A stretch of DNA of 64,000 nt from Gilvimarinus chinensis DSM 19667 (GTDB lineage Bacteria > Pseudomonadota > Gammaproteobacteria > Pseudomonadales > Cellvibrionaceae): assembly GCF_000377745.1 (NCBI RefSeq), contig NZ_KB898706.1, positions 757,174 through 821,173 on the forward strand, written 5' to 3'. Numbering within the stretch: the first letter of the stretch is position 1; each line of letters begins with the position of its first letter. Under the pieces are notes generated by a model. It made no database searches. It worked only from the letters and a program-made list of their open reading frames with translations, and was not told where the DNA came from. Positions 9,302-19,330 of this stretch are shown piece after piece. The translations under genes and the position numbers were made by a program.

Positions 9302-10150
9302 ATGGATGCATTAATTACCGTCGGCGCCATTGTATTTTTGGCGCTTATCGTGATCACTCGCGGAGTGCGTATTGTTCCCCAGGGTCGGAAAGATGTGGTG
9401 CAGCGATTGGGGCGTTATCATGTCACCTTAAACCCTGGGTTAAATCTGATAATTCCGTTTTTTGATACGGTTGCCTATAAGGTGACCACTAAAGATATCG
9501 TCTTGGATATTCCCTCACAGGACGTTATCACTCAGGACAATGCCGTTATTATCGCCAATGCTGTGGCTTACATTAATATTGTCAGCCCGGAGAAATCCGT
9601 TTATGGGGTTGAGAATTACATTATCGCTATTCAAAACTTAATTCAGACCTCCTTGCGTTCAATTATCGGTGAAATGGCTTTGGATTCAGCGCTGTCCTCA
9701 CGCGATCAAATTAAAGCCAAGCTTAAAGCTTCAATATCTGATGATATTGCTGATTGGGGGATTGTGTTAAAGACGGTAGAAATTCAAGACATCAATCCAT
9801 CGCCTACTATGCAGCAAGCCATGGAAGAACAAGCGGCGGCCGAGCGTCAGCGTCGCGCGGCAGTTACCAAAGCCGAAGGTGAAAAACAGGCGGCGATTTT
9901 GGAAGCCGATGGTCGTCTTGAAGCGTCCAGAAGAGATGCCGAGGCAAAAATTGTGTTGGCAAATGCATCAGCTCAATCAATACAGCTGGTGACCGAATCA
10001 GTGAAAGGTGGCGACGAGTTGCCGGTAATGTATTTGTTGGGTGAAAAATACATTGAGTCTATCGGTGAATTATCCACCTCTGATAACAGTAAAACGGTCG
10101 TCTACCCAGCCGACTTGGCTAACGCCTTTAAAGGCATGTTTGGTAAGTGA
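9302..10150 (+). CDS. SPFH/Band 7 (stomatin-slipin, QmcA-like) membrane protein
   Basis: A 282-residue protein with one N-terminal membrane helix (residues 5-20) and an SPFH domain (about 20-190), including RIVPQGRKDVVQRLGRYHVTLNPGLNLIIPF and the DVITQDNAVIIANAVAYINI core. An Ala/Glu-rich coiled coil follows (EQAAAERQRRAAVTKAEGEKQAAILEADG region, about 177-225). It is expected to form oligomeric microdomain scaffolds in the inner membrane and to work with the NfeD protein encoded immediately upstream. A hairpin terminator follows at 10159. Confidence 0.93.
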   Translation: MDALITVGAIVFLALIVITRGVRIVPQGRKDVVQRLGRYHVTLNPGLNLIIPFFDTVAYKVTTKDIVLDIPSQDVITQDNAVIIANAVAYINIVSPEKSVYGVENYIIAIQNLIQTSLRSIIGEMALDSALSSRDQIKAKLKASISDDIADWGIVLKTVEIQDINPSPTMQQAMEEQAAAERQRRAAVTKAEGEKQAAILEADGRLEASRRDAEAKIVLANASAQSIQLVTESVKGGDELPVMYLLGEKYIESIGELSTSDNSKTVVYPADLANAFKGMFGK

Positions 10151-10158
10151 TCAATTTT

Positions 10159-10200
10159 CCCCTGCATTTTTGATGTGGGGGTTATATTGTTTTATTTTTA
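10159..10200 (+). terminator. Rho-independent terminator after the NfeD/SPFH operon
   Basis: CCCC (10159-10162), two G-U wobble pairs and CAT/ATG form a nine-pair stem closed by GGGG (10178-10181) around the loop TTTTG, followed by a T-rich tract to about 10200. It lies nine bases after the SPFH stop codon. Confidence 0.6.
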
Positions 10201-10458
10201 AAAGCTTCCTGACATCTTCAATAATTATTAAAACGCAAAATTACGTCACACTTTTTTCTCATCATCTCTTCAAGTTATCTCCAGATATCTGCATAGACCC
10301 TTTCTATATTAGCGAGCATTTGCGCTACAGCTTTGCTTTGCTACAGTCAATTTAAGGCTTGGCGCTTAAACCTTTTTAGGCTGTCAAGGTTATAAAAAAT
10401 AGATGATTATAAATTAAGACCATTCAGGGTATAGATACACTTTGTTGAGGGATTTAAC

Positions 10459-13400
10459 ATGTACCGCATAGCTTTATTGGCATTATTGTGTTCTTTTTTC
10501 TTATTCGGCTGTGGTGGCGGTAGTGGGTCGTCACAGACGACAAGCCCACCGAGTCAATCATCAAGCAGCTCAAGTTCTGACGGTTTTGAAGAACCGGATC
10601 CCATAGATATTCCAGAAGACGCCGACGGTGATGGCGTGACGGACGCTTCGGATAACTGCCCATCCATAGCGAACCCCAATCAATTGGATTCAGACGGCGA
10701 TGGTGTAGGCGACTTATGTGAGTCTTCTCCAGCGGTTGATACCGACGGTGACGGGGTTGATGACAGTTTGGATAATTGTCCGATTATTGCAAACACAAAC
10801 CAGCAAGACACCGATAATGACAATGTGGGTGATGCCTGCGATCAGGATGACGACGGCGACAATATTAGTGACGCACAAGACAACTGTCCGCTGTTGATAA
10901 ATATCAACCAGGAAGACAGTGACGGTGATCGTGTGGGTGATGCCTGTGATGGCGATAGCGATGGTGACGGTGTACAAAACGATAACGACAACTGTCCTGT
11001 CATAGCAAACACCGCTCAGTCTGATCTTGATGCCGATGGTTCGGGCGATTTATGCGATACCGATATTGATGGCGATGCAGTGGATAACGACAGCGACAAC
11101 TGCCCCCGGGACGCTAATGAAGATCAGGCCGATGCTGATGGCGACGGTGTAGGCAATAGCTGTGATATCAATGCCGATTCCGACGGTGACGGTATTGACG
11201 ATGGCGTTGATAATTGTGTGTTCGACTTTAATCCAGATCAGATAGATCAAGATAATGATTGGATAGGTGATACGTGCGATATCGATGCAGACAACGATGG
11301 CGTGTCTGATGCTGCCGATAACTGTGCTTTCACGGCAAACACCTTGCAGTTGGATAACGACGGCGATGGTTTAGGAAACAGTTGTGACAGTGACGATGAC
11401 GGTGATGGAGTTAACGACGCCGTGGACAACTGCCCGGTGGATGTTAATGCCGATCAACTGGATGCCGACAGCGACGGCGTGGGTGATGTCTGCGATTTAG
11501 ATCGTGATAACGATGGCCTGCCCAACCCCGTAGACAACTGTCCGGCCAACGCCAATGCGGCGCAAAATGATTTAGACGATGATGGGATAGGCGATGCCTG
11601 CGATGATGACCGCGATGGGGACGGTATACCCGACTCTGGTGATAATTGCCCGGCAACTCCAAACTCTGGTCAGCTAGATAGCGATGGAGATGGTGTAGGT
11701 GATGTTTGCGACACCAGTAGCTCTCCAACTAATCCAGTTGATAGCGACGGTGACGGCATTGTGGATAACGCAGACAATTGCCCACTTAACTCCAACGCAG
11801 ATCAAGCAGATGCCGATGCAGACGGCATAGGAGATGTTTGTGATAGCGACACCGATGGCGATGGCGTGCCCAACGGCCAGGACAACTGCCCTGTAAACCC
11901 TAACGCCAATCAGTTGGACAGCGACAGCGACGGCATTGGCGATGCCTGCGACAGCTCGGATGAAACTGATACTGACAATGATGGCGTGATAGATCCGCAA
12001 GATAATTGCCCGGCAACTGCGAATGCCAATCAGCAGGATAGTGATGGCGACGGCTTGGGTGATGCTTGTGATAACGACAGTGATGGCGACGGTGTGGTTA
12101 ATACGGCCGATAACTGTCCGCTCACTCCTAATGCGTCGCAAAGTGACAGTGATGGTGACGGTATTGGCGATATCTGCGATGGCTCTGATGATTCAGCCGA
12201 TAACGATGTGGACAACGATGGCGTTATTAATACCGCCGATAATTGTCCATTAACCCCCAATACGGATCAAGCCGATCAGGACAACGACGGTCAAGGTGAT
12301 GTATGCGATGCTGACCGTGACGGCGATGGTGTCAATAATGCCGGCGACAATTGCCCGCTCACAGCCAACCCCAATCAGGCTGACAGTGATGGTGATGGCA
12401 TCGGGGACGTTTGCGACGATGACTCCACTGTCGACACTGATGCCGATGGAATTGTCGACAGCGCAGATAACTGCCCGCTGGTGGCTAATGCCGGTCAGCA
12501 GGACAGTGATGGTGACGGAGTAGGCGATGCCTGCGACACGGATGTGGATGGCGATGGTGTCCTTAACGATCAAGACAACTGTCCCATTACCCCTAATGCT
12601 AACCAACTGGATACCGATAGCGATGGTATTGGTGATGCCTGTGATGGCAGCGACGATGCCGATGCCGATAATGATGGAGTTCAGGATGATGCCGATAACT
12701 GTCCGCTCATTGCCAACAGCGATCAGGCGGATTTAGATTCCGATGGTGTGGGTGATGTTTGTGATAATGATCGTGACGATGACGGCGTAGGTAACGGTGT
12801 CGATAATTGTCCGAATCAAGCCAACGCTAACCAGAATGATTTGGACGGTGACGGCGTCGGTGACTCATGCGATGCGGATGTGGATGGCGACACTATCCTT
12901 AACGATAGCGACAACTGCCCTCGTACCAGTAATACTGACCAAAGTGATTGGGACTCTGATGGTGTAGGTGACGCTTGCGATAATGATCTGGATGGTGATG
13001 GCGTTGCTAATGGTGCAGATAACTGCCCCGCAACGCCCAATTCCGACCAGCAAGATAGCGACGCCGACGGTATTGGTGATGTATGCGATACCAACACAGA
13101 CAGTGACGGTGACGGTATTGATGATGGCTCGGATAACTGCCCTGCCATTGCCAATGCAGACCAGCTTGACACTGACGGTGATAGTGTTGGGGATGCGTGT
13201 GACGACGACCGTGATGGCGACGGGGTGAGCAACAATGCCGACAATTGCCCCGACACCGCCAACGGTGATCAAGCAGACGCCGATGGCGATGGTATTGGTG
13301 ATGCCTGTGATGCCTTAACCGACAGCGACAGTGATGGTGTTGCCGATGGGGCCGACAACTGCCCGATGACTCCTAACGCGGATCAGGCGGATGCGGACGG

Positions 13401-14271
13401 CGATGGCATTGGCGACGTTTGTGACAGCGACCGCGACAACGATGGCATTATCAATAGTGGCGATAACTGTCCTTTAGTCAGCAACCCCAATCAATCTGAC
13501 ATCGACGGCGATGGCATGGGGGATGTTTGCGATGACGATCAAGATGGTGACGGCACCGATGATGACGCCGACAACTGTCCACTCGTTGCCAACCCGAGCC
13601 AAGCTGACGCAGACGGTGATGGTGTAGGCGATGCTTGTGATAACGACCTGGACGGTGATGGAGTAGACAATGGCGTAGATAACTGCCCGGCGACTCCCAA
13701 TGCTGACCAGGCGGATATCGACGGCGACGGAGTGGGTGATGTATGCGACTCGACAGAAGATGTAGCCTGCGCACCCGGTAAGCTGTTTGAGCCATTTATT
13801 GATCCCAATATTACGGTTTACACCGATGTATCAAGCGTTCTTTGTGTTAACTGTGGGGTACTCAATGCTGCCAGAATTGAAGACAGCGATTTGAATAATT
13901 ACGCCACAATCTCAACACCCATCGCGGTGGCGGGAACTGTCAGCCTGGCAGCTGAAGATACAGCAAGCAGCTATACGGGTACTCATAGAGTAGGGGTCGT
14001 GGTGTCCGTTCCAGATAATCTGTTGGATGTGGATCTGCTGGACAATGTCACGGTCACCACCTACCTCAATGGTGTTGAGCGAGAGTCGGGTGGTGCGAGT
14101 GGACTGTTAGACTTGCAACTATTGGGACTCTTCAACAATACCGACCAGCGCTTGTTGATGATGTCGACCAGCCAAGAATTCGACCGGATTGAAATCTCCA
14201 AGGCTGCTGTAGTGGGACTATTAAGTAACCTGAGAGTGCACTCCATGTGCGTTGCGCCTCCACCACTTTAG
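10459..14271 (+). CDS. Giant thrombospondin type 3 repeat lipoprotein
   Basis: A 1270-residue, extremely acidic surface or periplasmic lipoprotein. Signal peptide residues 1-17 end in lipobox LFGC (Cys18), then a Gly/Ser linker with a seven-serine run. From about residue 54 to 1097 I count 28 tandem repeats of 36-42 residues of the form DxDxDGxxDxxDNCPxxxNxxQxDxDxDGxGDxCD, the calcium-binding TSP3 repeat with two cysteines per unit. The last 170 residues form a separate domain ([20 protein letters not shown] onward) with CVNCG, of the kind seen at the ends of other bacterial TSP3 proteins. Likely a long calcium-stiffened stalk displaying the C-terminal domain. It is monocistronic, with a strong terminator at 14367. 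Confidence 0.92.
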   Translation: MYRIALLALLCSFFLFGCGGGSGSSQTTSPPSQSSSSSSSDGFEEPDPIDIPEDADGDGVTDASDNCPSIANPNQLDSDGDGVGDLCESSPAVDTDGDGVDDSLDNCPIIANTNQQDTDNDNVGDACDQDDDGDNISDAQDNCPLLININQEDSDGDRVGDACDGDSDGDGVQNDNDNCPVIANTAQSDLDADGSGDLCDTDIDGDAVDNDSDNCPRDANEDQADADGDGVGNSCDINADSDGDGIDDGVDNCVFDFNPDQIDQDNDWIGDTCDIDADNDGVSDAADNCAFTANTLQLDNDGDGLGNSCDSDDDGDGVNDAVDNCPVDVNADQLDADSDGVGDVCDLDRDNDGLPNPVDNCPANANAAQNDLDDDGIGDACDDDRDGDGIPDSGDNCPATPNSGQLDSDGDGVGDVCDTSSSPTNPVDSDGDGIVDNADNCPLNSNADQADADADGIGDVCDSDTDGDGVPNGQDNCPVNPNANQLDSDSDGIGDACDSSDETDTDNDGVIDPQDNCPATANANQQDSDGDGLGDACDNDSDGDGVVNTADNCPLTPNASQSDSDGDGIGDICDGSDDSADNDVDNDGVINTADNCPLTPNTDQADQDNDGQGDVCDADRDGDGVNNAGDNCPLTANPNQADSDGDGIGDVCDDDSTVDTDADGIVDSADNCPLVANAGQQDSDGDGVGDACDTDVDGDGVLNDQDNCPITPNANQLDTDSDGIGDACDGSDDADADNDGVQDDADNCPLIANSDQADLDSDGVGDVCDNDRDDDGVGNGVDNCPNQANANQNDLDGDGVGDSCDADVDGDTILNDSDNCPRTSNTDQSDWDSDGVGDACDNDLDGDGVANGADNCPATPNSDQQDSDADGIGDVCDTNTDSDGDGIDDGSDNCPAIANADQLDTDGDSVGDACDDDRDGDGVSNNADNCPDTANGDQADADGDGIGDACDALTDSDSDGVADGADNCPMTPNADQADADGDGIGDVCDSDRDNDGIINSGDNCPLVSNPNQSDIDGDGMGDVCDDDQDGDGTDDDADNCPLVANPSQADADGDGVGDACDNDLDGDGVDNGVDNCPATPNADQADIDGDGVGDVCDSTEDVACAPGKLFEPFIDPNITVYTDVSSVLCVNCGVLNAARIEDSDLNNYATISTPIAVAGTVSLAAEDTASSYTGTHRVGVVVSVPDNLLDVDLLDNVTVTTYLNGVERESGGASGLLDLQLLGLFNNTDQRLLMMSTSQEFDRIEISKAAVVGLLSNLRVHSMCVAPPPL
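10618..13749 (+). repeat. 28 tandem TSP3-encoding repeats (about 108-126 bp units)
   Basis: The coding DNA repeats with the protein. Each unit is built on GAT-AAC-TGY-CC (DNCP) and GGC/GGT-GAT-x-TGY-GAT (GDxCD) blocks. Codon usage varies freely between units, so the DNA is much less uniform than the protein; the array is old and held by selection rather than freshly amplified. Inter-unit spacers vary, with four longer ones containing extra Ser/Asp/Thr. Confidence 0.9.
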
Positions 14272-14366
14272 TGTCTCGAGATGTGATTAGAATCTGGTTT
14301 GAAGTTGTATCGACCATTAAATCAAGGGGCAGAGGGATTTGCCCCAGCTAATGCAGCGCTTTCCCT

Positions 14367-14388
14367 GCCCCGGTAACGGGGCTTTTTT
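14367..14388 (+). terminator. Strong rho-independent terminator after the TSP3 gene
   Basis: GCCCCG (14367-14372), loop GTAA, CGGGGC (14377-14382), then TTTTTT. The loop is a GNRA-type tetraloop on a six-GC-pair stem. Confidence 0.9.
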
Positions 14389-14746
14389 GTGCCTTTCATA
14401 TAATCGTTGCGGTGGCTAAACCACCCGCTTATACCGTCTTATGTGGTTTTTGGCGACACTTATCCGTTTTGGTTATTTTACAGTCAATTCTTGATAATCT
14501 ATTATTCTAACCGGTTTTTCGGCAGGAGTTATTTGACTGTTATTCCCGTGGGTTGAAGGAATATCACCGGCTTTTACTGGCCTCCCTCAGCGTTTCAGCT
14601 AAACGCCCTCAGTCTTTGGAAGGAATCGTTATGGCCTGCGAATGGTTCGCAGGTCTACTGCGCTCACTCAGCGTTTAACTATTTGATTCCCGTGCTTGGA
14701 CTTTTTCGTTCGTGTACGAAATCTCTGATTTTTTCAAAGGTTTTTT
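14389..14746 (+). other. Hairpin-rich 350-base leader with a possible 15-codon ORF
   Basis: No conventional gene fits here. Several short inverted repeats stand out: GGTGG/CCACC (14411-14425), GCGTTT/AAACGC around CAGCT (14589-14605), CCTGCGAA/TTCGCAGG around TGG (14635-14653) and TTCGT/ACGAA (14707-14722). A 15-codon ORF (14631-14678) starts with ATG nine bases after AAGGA and spans the strongest hairpin, which resembles a translated leader. It lies in front of the esterase lipoprotein gene. I do not recognise a known riboswitch class. Confidence 0.35.
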
Positions 14747-15655
14747 ATGGCTTATTGGCAACAATATTTTCTTTCTGCTCTTTTTCTTGTATTAACCGCG
14801 TGCGGAGGCGGTGGCAGTAACTCACCCTCCAATAGTTCAGTCTCTCACTCAAACTCTACAGACCGTGTATCAGAAATTAATGAATCATCTGATGAATTCT
14901 CCGGTGATGCTGATATTCAGGAAATTAATGACAACGATGTCTACAGCTTCTTACAGGGTGAGGTGGCCCGAGAGTGGTTGTTCTATTCAGCAATCACTCA
15001 AACTGAATATCATGTGCATATCTATTTACCGCCAAATTACGCAAACTCAAATGCCGCTTACCCCATTATTTATGCGCTGGATGGGCAGGTATTGTTCCCT
15101 GGTTTGCCCTATCTGATAGAAGATGAAGGCTTAGAGGCGATTTTAGTGGCGATTTCTGAGGGGCCAAAAGATCGCCGCCGAACCGATTATTTATTGCCGG
15201 GGGCACGTGATTATTTCCAATTTCTACTTCATGAGTTGATACCTTCAGCTGAGGAAGGGTTGCGGGTAAATGATGCTCAGCGCACCCTTGTTGGCTCCTC
15301 TTTTGGTGGTGTTTTTGCGGGTTTGGCGTTATTGATGGATGACCCGGTAGCGCCAAAATTTCGTAACCTGTTAGCGTTCGATGCCAGTTTTTATCAACAT
15401 CAAGACGAGACAGAAAAGCTGTTAAGAAATCGTTTTCAAGCCAGTGATGAGCTGGTTGCAAATTTGTTTTTAACCAGTGCTCTACCTGAAGGCAACGATG
15501 AGTTTGTGAGCTTGTTTCATGATAATTTGTCGGAATATGACTTTGATGGCTTGAGCGTTTTTCGTGAGCGTATTCAAACGACTCATGGGGCGATTACCGA
15601 ACCTTCCTTCAGGTCAGCAATTGTTCAACTTTGGGGAGACTGCTGCTCGAGTTAA
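14747..15655 (+). CDS. Lipoprotein esterase (enterochelin esterase/esterase D-like alpha/beta hydrolase)
   Basis: A 302-residue exported lipoprotein: signal to about residue 18 with lipobox LTAC, then GGGGS and a Ser/Asn-rich linker. The catalytic domain starts near residue 80 (YHVHIYLPPNYANSNAAYPIIYALDGQ). It has the nucleophile elbow GSSFGG (Ser about 185) and a late histidine in TTHGAITEPSF. This order fits the IroE/Fes-like putative esterase family (Pfam Esterase). No active-site residue is missing. The substrate could be a siderophore ester, a carbohydrate ester or another small ester. It is preceded by a long structured leader. Confidence 0.8.
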   Translation: MAYWQQYFLSALFLVLTACGGGGSNSPSNSSVSHSNSTDRVSEINESSDEFSGDADIQEINDNDVYSFLQGEVAREWLFYSAITQTEYHVHIYLPPNYANSNAAYPIIYALDGQVLFPGLPYLIEDEGLEAILVAISEGPKDRRRTDYLLPGARDYFQFLLHELIPSAEEGLRVNDAQRTLVGSSFGGVFAGLALLMDDPVAPKFRNLLAFDASFYQHQDETEKLLRNRFQASDELVANLFLTSALPEGNDEFVSLFHDNLSEYDFDGLSVFRERIQTTHGAITEPSFRSAIVQLWGDCCSS

Positions 15656-16015
15656 TGATCATGTTAACCCGCTTATGCTTGCTGTATACCCTATTTTTTA
15701 TTTGGTTTGCTTTAGAGAATCGTAAGTGCCCTAGGGCTTTAACGCAGTGGTGACAAGCGTGCTTTTGTCCACGAGGCCCTCAGTCGGCCAAGACGAACCA
15801 TTATCTGTATCTGTAGCAAAGGTGGTTATGGGGCTTGATAACCATCGTCATGAGGGCAGCAAGTCTTTGAGAGCAGCGATCTTTCTGCGAAATTAGGGGT
15901 AGGTCACACCTACGGGGCAAGAGCTGTGCGAGTTGAGTGGCTGGCATAAATAAGCAAAGGTTTTATCGGGCGGCTGGCTTACCCTCAGGACGGGCAAACT
16001 GCTAAACTCCCCGCT
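15656..16015. other. Intergenic region, no gene seen
   Basis: A 360-base gap between the esterase and recQ. The only notable structure is the ten-base palindrome GCCCTAGGGC at 15728-15737 within an AAGT...CTTTA context, possibly a weak terminator for the esterase gene. The recQ promoter must lie in the distal part, but no clear -35/-10 pair is evident to me. Confidence 0.5.
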
Positions 16016-18166
16016 ATGAACTCAGCGGCCCTCCACACTCTGCAAACTACCTTCGGCTATGACGCATTTCGCGGCCAGCAAGCCGAAATTATCGATACCT
16101 TAATCCATGGCCGAGACGCTCTGGTCCTGATGCCCACCGGTGGCGGTAAATCCCTTTGCTATCAAATACCCGCTTTGGTGCGCGAGGGCGTTGCGGTGGT
16201 GGTCTCGCCCCTGATCGCCTTAATGCAGGACCAAGTGGATACCCTGGCTCAGCTGGATATCAGTGCCGCTTACTTAAATTCCAGCCTCAACCTGGAGGAA
16301 GTTAGAGCGGTAGAGCAAGGCTTGTTGAGTGGCGATATTAAAATTATCTACATTGCTCCTGAACGGTTAATCCAGCCACGCACCCTGGATTTACTGCATC
16401 GCTTGCCCGTGTCGTTGTTTGCCATTGATGAAGCTCACTGCGTGTCTCAGTGGGGGCACGATTTCCGCTCTGACTATTTGCAGTTAAGCCTGCTGCATCA
16501 GCAGTTTCCGCAAGTGCCGCGCGTCGCGCTAACCGCCACTGCCGATGAGCGCACCCGCGCGGAAATTGTCACTCGTTTACAGCTGGAAGGTGCTGCGCAG
16601 TTCGTCAGCGGTTTTGATCGCCCGAATATCCAATACCGGATTGAACAAAAGCAGAACGCCCGCCAGCAGTTACTGCGGTTTTTACACAATGAGCATTCTG
16701 CGGATGCCGGTATTGTTTACTGTTTATCTCGCCGCAAAGTAGAAGAAACCGCTGCCTGGCTGAGCAGCCAGGGTTATACCGCCTTGCCTTATCACGCGGG
16801 CCTGCCCGCGGCTACCCGGCAGCAAAACCAAGAGCGTTTTTTGCGTGAGGAGGGCGTCATAGTGGTGGCGACCATCGCTTTTGGGATGGGCATTGATAAA
16901 CCCGATGTGCGTTTTGTGGCGCACCTGGATTTGCCTAAAAGCCTTGAGTCTTACTATCAGGAAACCGGGCGCGCCGGGCGCGACGGTGAACCCGCAACGG
17001 CTTGGATGACTTATGGCGTGCAGGATGTGATCAAGCTCAAGCAAATGCTCAGTCAGTCACAGGGCACTGAAGATCATAAGCGCGTCGAGCATCATAAATT
17101 GGATGCGATGCTGGGGCTGTGCGAAATTACCAGCTGTCGCCGCCAGGCGCTGTTGTCTTATTTTGGCGAACAGAATCACCCCAGTTGCAACAATTGCGAT
17201 ACTTGCCTCACGCCGCCCGAAACCTTTGAGGGCACAGTTGCGGCGCAAAAAGCGTTAAGCGTTTGCTATCGCACTGGCCAGAAATTTGGTGTAAATCACC
17301 TTATCGATGTACTGCTGGGAAAAAACAACGACAAGGTTACCCAATTCGGCCACGACAAGCTCAGTACCTTCGCCATCGGTGATGAGCTGGATACCAATCA
17401 GTGGCGCTCGGTGTTTCGCCAGTTGGTGGCGCGAGGCCTGATGCAGGTTGATGTGGCAGGCTACGGCGGCTTAATGCTGACGGAAAAATGCCGTCCCCTG
17501 CTAAAAGGTGAAACCACCATTGAGCTGCGCAAAGACACCAAAGTGGATGGCGGTAAAAAATCCCGCAGTGGCCAGGCCGCCAATGGTTTGTCGGGCCCGG
17601 ATCGAGCGCTCTGGGATCGCCTGCGTGAATTGCGCAAGCGTTTAGCCGCAGAGCAAAATATCGCTCCGTACATGATTTTTCACGATGCGCATTTGATGGA
17701 AATGGTCAGCCTGCAACCTCAGGATTTAGACGCCTTTGCTCGTATTTCCGGTGTGGGGGCCAGCAAACGCGAACATTATGGTGAAGCCTTTGTGGAAGTC
17801 ATCACCGAACACGTACAAAGTCTTGCCGATTACGCCGGTAGTGCTGCCAATGTGAAGGCCACCGAACACGAAACTTTCGCTCTGTTTAAAGCGGGTATGA
17901 CGGTGGCCGATATTGCGCGCCAGCGAGACATTACTGAAACAACGGTCTATGGTCACTTGGCGGGTTTGATTGAGCAGGGGCAGCTGGATGTGGCCGAAGT
18001 GGTGGAGTTGCCCGAGCAAGAGTTGGATACTATTATCGATGCCATGCTCGCTCACGACGATCAACCCTTTAAACTTAAACCAGTGTACGAGGCATTGGAT
18101 GGTGCTTACGATTACGGGGTGTTGCGCTGCGTAAGAGCCGTTATTGTCAGGGAGACGGGCGAGTGA
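16016..18166 (+). CDS. recQ: ATP-dependent DNA helicase RecQ
   Basis: A 716-residue 3'-5' helicase for recombination repair. The order is the Q motif region ([14 protein letters not shown]), Walker [13 protein letters not shown] (about residues 40-51), DEAH box in [16 protein letters not shown], helicase C with RAGRDG, the zinc-binding RecQ module (CEITSCRRQ, then CNNCDTC), a winged-helix RQC domain, and an HRDC domain around 520-600. A further 110-residue C-terminal segment has a helix-turn-helix ([25 protein letters not shown]) of the HTH_40 type, found in a subset of RecQ proteins and absent from E. coli RecQ. The GTGA overlap couples it to the next gene. Confidence 0.96.
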   Translation: MNSAALHTLQTTFGYDAFRGQQAEIIDTLIHGRDALVLMPTGGGKSLCYQIPALVREGVAVVVSPLIALMQDQVDTLAQLDISAAYLNSSLNLEEVRAVEQGLLSGDIKIIYIAPERLIQPRTLDLLHRLPVSLFAIDEAHCVSQWGHDFRSDYLQLSLLHQQFPQVPRVALTATADERTRAEIVTRLQLEGAAQFVSGFDRPNIQYRIEQKQNARQQLLRFLHNEHSADAGIVYCLSRRKVEETAAWLSSQGYTALPYHAGLPAATRQQNQERFLREEGVIVVATIAFGMGIDKPDVRFVAHLDLPKSLESYYQETGRAGRDGEPATAWMTYGVQDVIKLKQMLSQSQGTEDHKRVEHHKLDAMLGLCEITSCRRQALLSYFGEQNHPSCNNCDTCLTPPETFEGTVAAQKALSVCYRTGQKFGVNHLIDVLLGKNNDKVTQFGHDKLSTFAIGDELDTNQWRSVFRQLVARGLMQVDVAGYGGLMLTEKCRPLLKGETTIELRKDTKVDGGKKSRSGQAANGLSGPDRALWDRLRELRKRLAAEQNIAPYMIFHDAHLMEMVSLQPQDLDAFARISGVGASKREHYGEAFVEVITEHVQSLADYAGSAANVKATEHETFALFKAGMTVADIARQRDITETTVYGHLAGLIEQGQLDVAEVVELPEQELDTIIDAMLAHDDQPFKLKPVYEALDGAYDYGVLRCVRAVIVRETGE

Positions 18167-18528
18167 AAACCGATGTAACTCCCAGCGGACAATGTAAAAA
18201 CTCCGCCAAAAATCAAAACGCGGAAACACTCGCTATCGCTCTGGCCACGGGCGATGCTGAAACCGCCGAAAGGCTGCTGGCGGAAGGCGCCGTATGGCAA
18301 ACGGCCTGCGGTAAAACGTTCATTGGTACCGAGATTTATCAGCACCTTGAGCAGCTCAAACCGCCCAAATCACTGGTGATAACTCATGTGCTGACGCACG
18401 GCAAAAGCGGTGCTGTCAATGCACAAGCGAAAGCAAAAGAAAGCTATCGCCAATGCGATATTTTCGAGTTCACCAATACCAAGGCAGAGCGGGTAAGGAA
18501 GGTTATGAGTTATCGAGTTGCCGTATAG
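18163..18528 (+). CDS. Small NTF2/SnoaL-like protein
   Basis: A 121-residue protein with a GTG start that overlaps the recQ stop (GTGA), so it is probably translated by coupling. The pattern [46 protein letters not shown], a middle strand with [16 protein letters not shown], and CDIFEFTN is consistent with the cone-shaped NTF2-like fold used by many small binding proteins and isomerases. No signal peptide. Function unknown; the tie to recQ may only be transcriptional. Confidence 0.65.
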   Translation: MKTDVTPSGQCKNSAKNQNAETLAIALATGDAETAERLLAEGAVWQTACGKTFIGTEIYQHLEQLKPPKSLVITHVLTHGKSGAVNAQAKAKESYRQCDIFEFTNTKAERVRKVMSYRVAV

Positions 18529-18727
18529 CGGGCGACCGAAAGCGGACGGCTTTGCCGAGGCAGTAGATAAACTCGGTTCTTTCAGAAGCCGGCCTTGCGC
18601 TGGGAGTCTCTTTTAGGTTGTTTAAATCAGCAAAAAAGTTTGAGATGCGGTGATAGAGAGTTGCTAAACTTTCACACCTAATAATGGTCGTAGCGACCTG
18701 TTAATTGACGACACGTTTGGAATTACT

Positions 18728-19261
18728 ATGCTCAGTCAGTGCTTTACCCGTTTCTTTTCCGCTGCAGGTTGTCGCAACTTCTGGTTGGTGGTGGCAGTTT
18801 TAATGCTGGCGTTAGAGGGCGGGGCCCTTTACTTTCAGTACGTTAAACATTTTTACCCTTGCGAGTTGTGCATTTATGTACGCGTGTGGGTGGCGGCGCT
18901 CTTTTTGCTGAGCGTGGTCGCACTGTGGTTAAAGCGCTGGCGCTGGGGGCGTGTTGGTTGTGCGTTGACAGGGCTTGGTTTGAGTGTTGGCCTTGGTATT
19001 GAAACCTGGAACTTAATGAAAGTTGAGTACGGCATTGGTCATGGCAGTGCCTGTGGTTTTCGTGCCAACTTTCCCGAGTGGGCCCCGTTAGACAGCTGGC
19101 TTCCCTGGATGTTTGAGGTGCAGGATATGTGTCAAGCAACACCACCGGTTCTGTGGGGCTTGACCATGGCCCACGGCTTGGCGGTGGTAAGCGTGGGTTT
19201 GATTGGTTTTTTCTTTTTCGCTTTGCTCGGTTGTTTGCGCAGCCGTCAGGCCACTATGTAA
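18728..19261 (+). CDS. dsbB: Disulfide bond formation protein B (DsbB family)
   Basis: A 177-residue inner-membrane protein with four hydrophobic helices. It has both cysteine pairs of DsbB: Cys45/Cys48 in YPCELC next to the first periplasmic loop, and Cys109 (ACGFRANFPEW) with Cys135 (DMCQA) in the second loop. DsbB reoxidises DsbA and hands electrons to quinone. An arginine directly after the first pair (YVRVW) matches the quinone-site region. It stands alone, with its own promoter region of about 200 bases. Confidence 0.92.
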   Translation: MLSQCFTRFFSAAGCRNFWLVVAVLMLALEGGALYFQYVKHFYPCELCIYVRVWVAALFLLSVVALWLKRWRWGRVGCALTGLGLSVGLGIETWNLMKVEYGIGHGSACGFRANFPEWAPLDSWLPWMFEVQDMCQATPPVLWGLTMAHGLAVVSVGLIGFFFFALLGCLRSRQATM

Positions 19262-19330
19262 ATCTCGAAGGGTTGTTATGCGAGCGGCACTTGAATAGGC
19301 CGCTCGCTATGGCTTTCAATACACTCTCTG

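Noticed and set aside
10618..13749. Regular repeats that could suggest a CRISPR array or minisatellite
   Set aside because: The units are in-frame coding repeats of one protein family and diverge at synonymous positions; there are no constant repeats with unique spacers.
10714..13808. Many long open frames on the minus strand and in other plus frames inside the TSP3 gene (for example 11674-12141 and 12816-13262)
   Set aside because: They are shadows of the GAT/GAC/GGT-rich repeat codons: the peptides are low-complexity Ile/Val/Thr or Ser/Pro strings without ribosome sites, and the plus-strand protein is clearly the real one.
15728..15737. Palindrome GCCCTAGGGC after the esterase gene
   Set aside because: Ten bases without a loop or T-run is too weak to call a terminator or operator.
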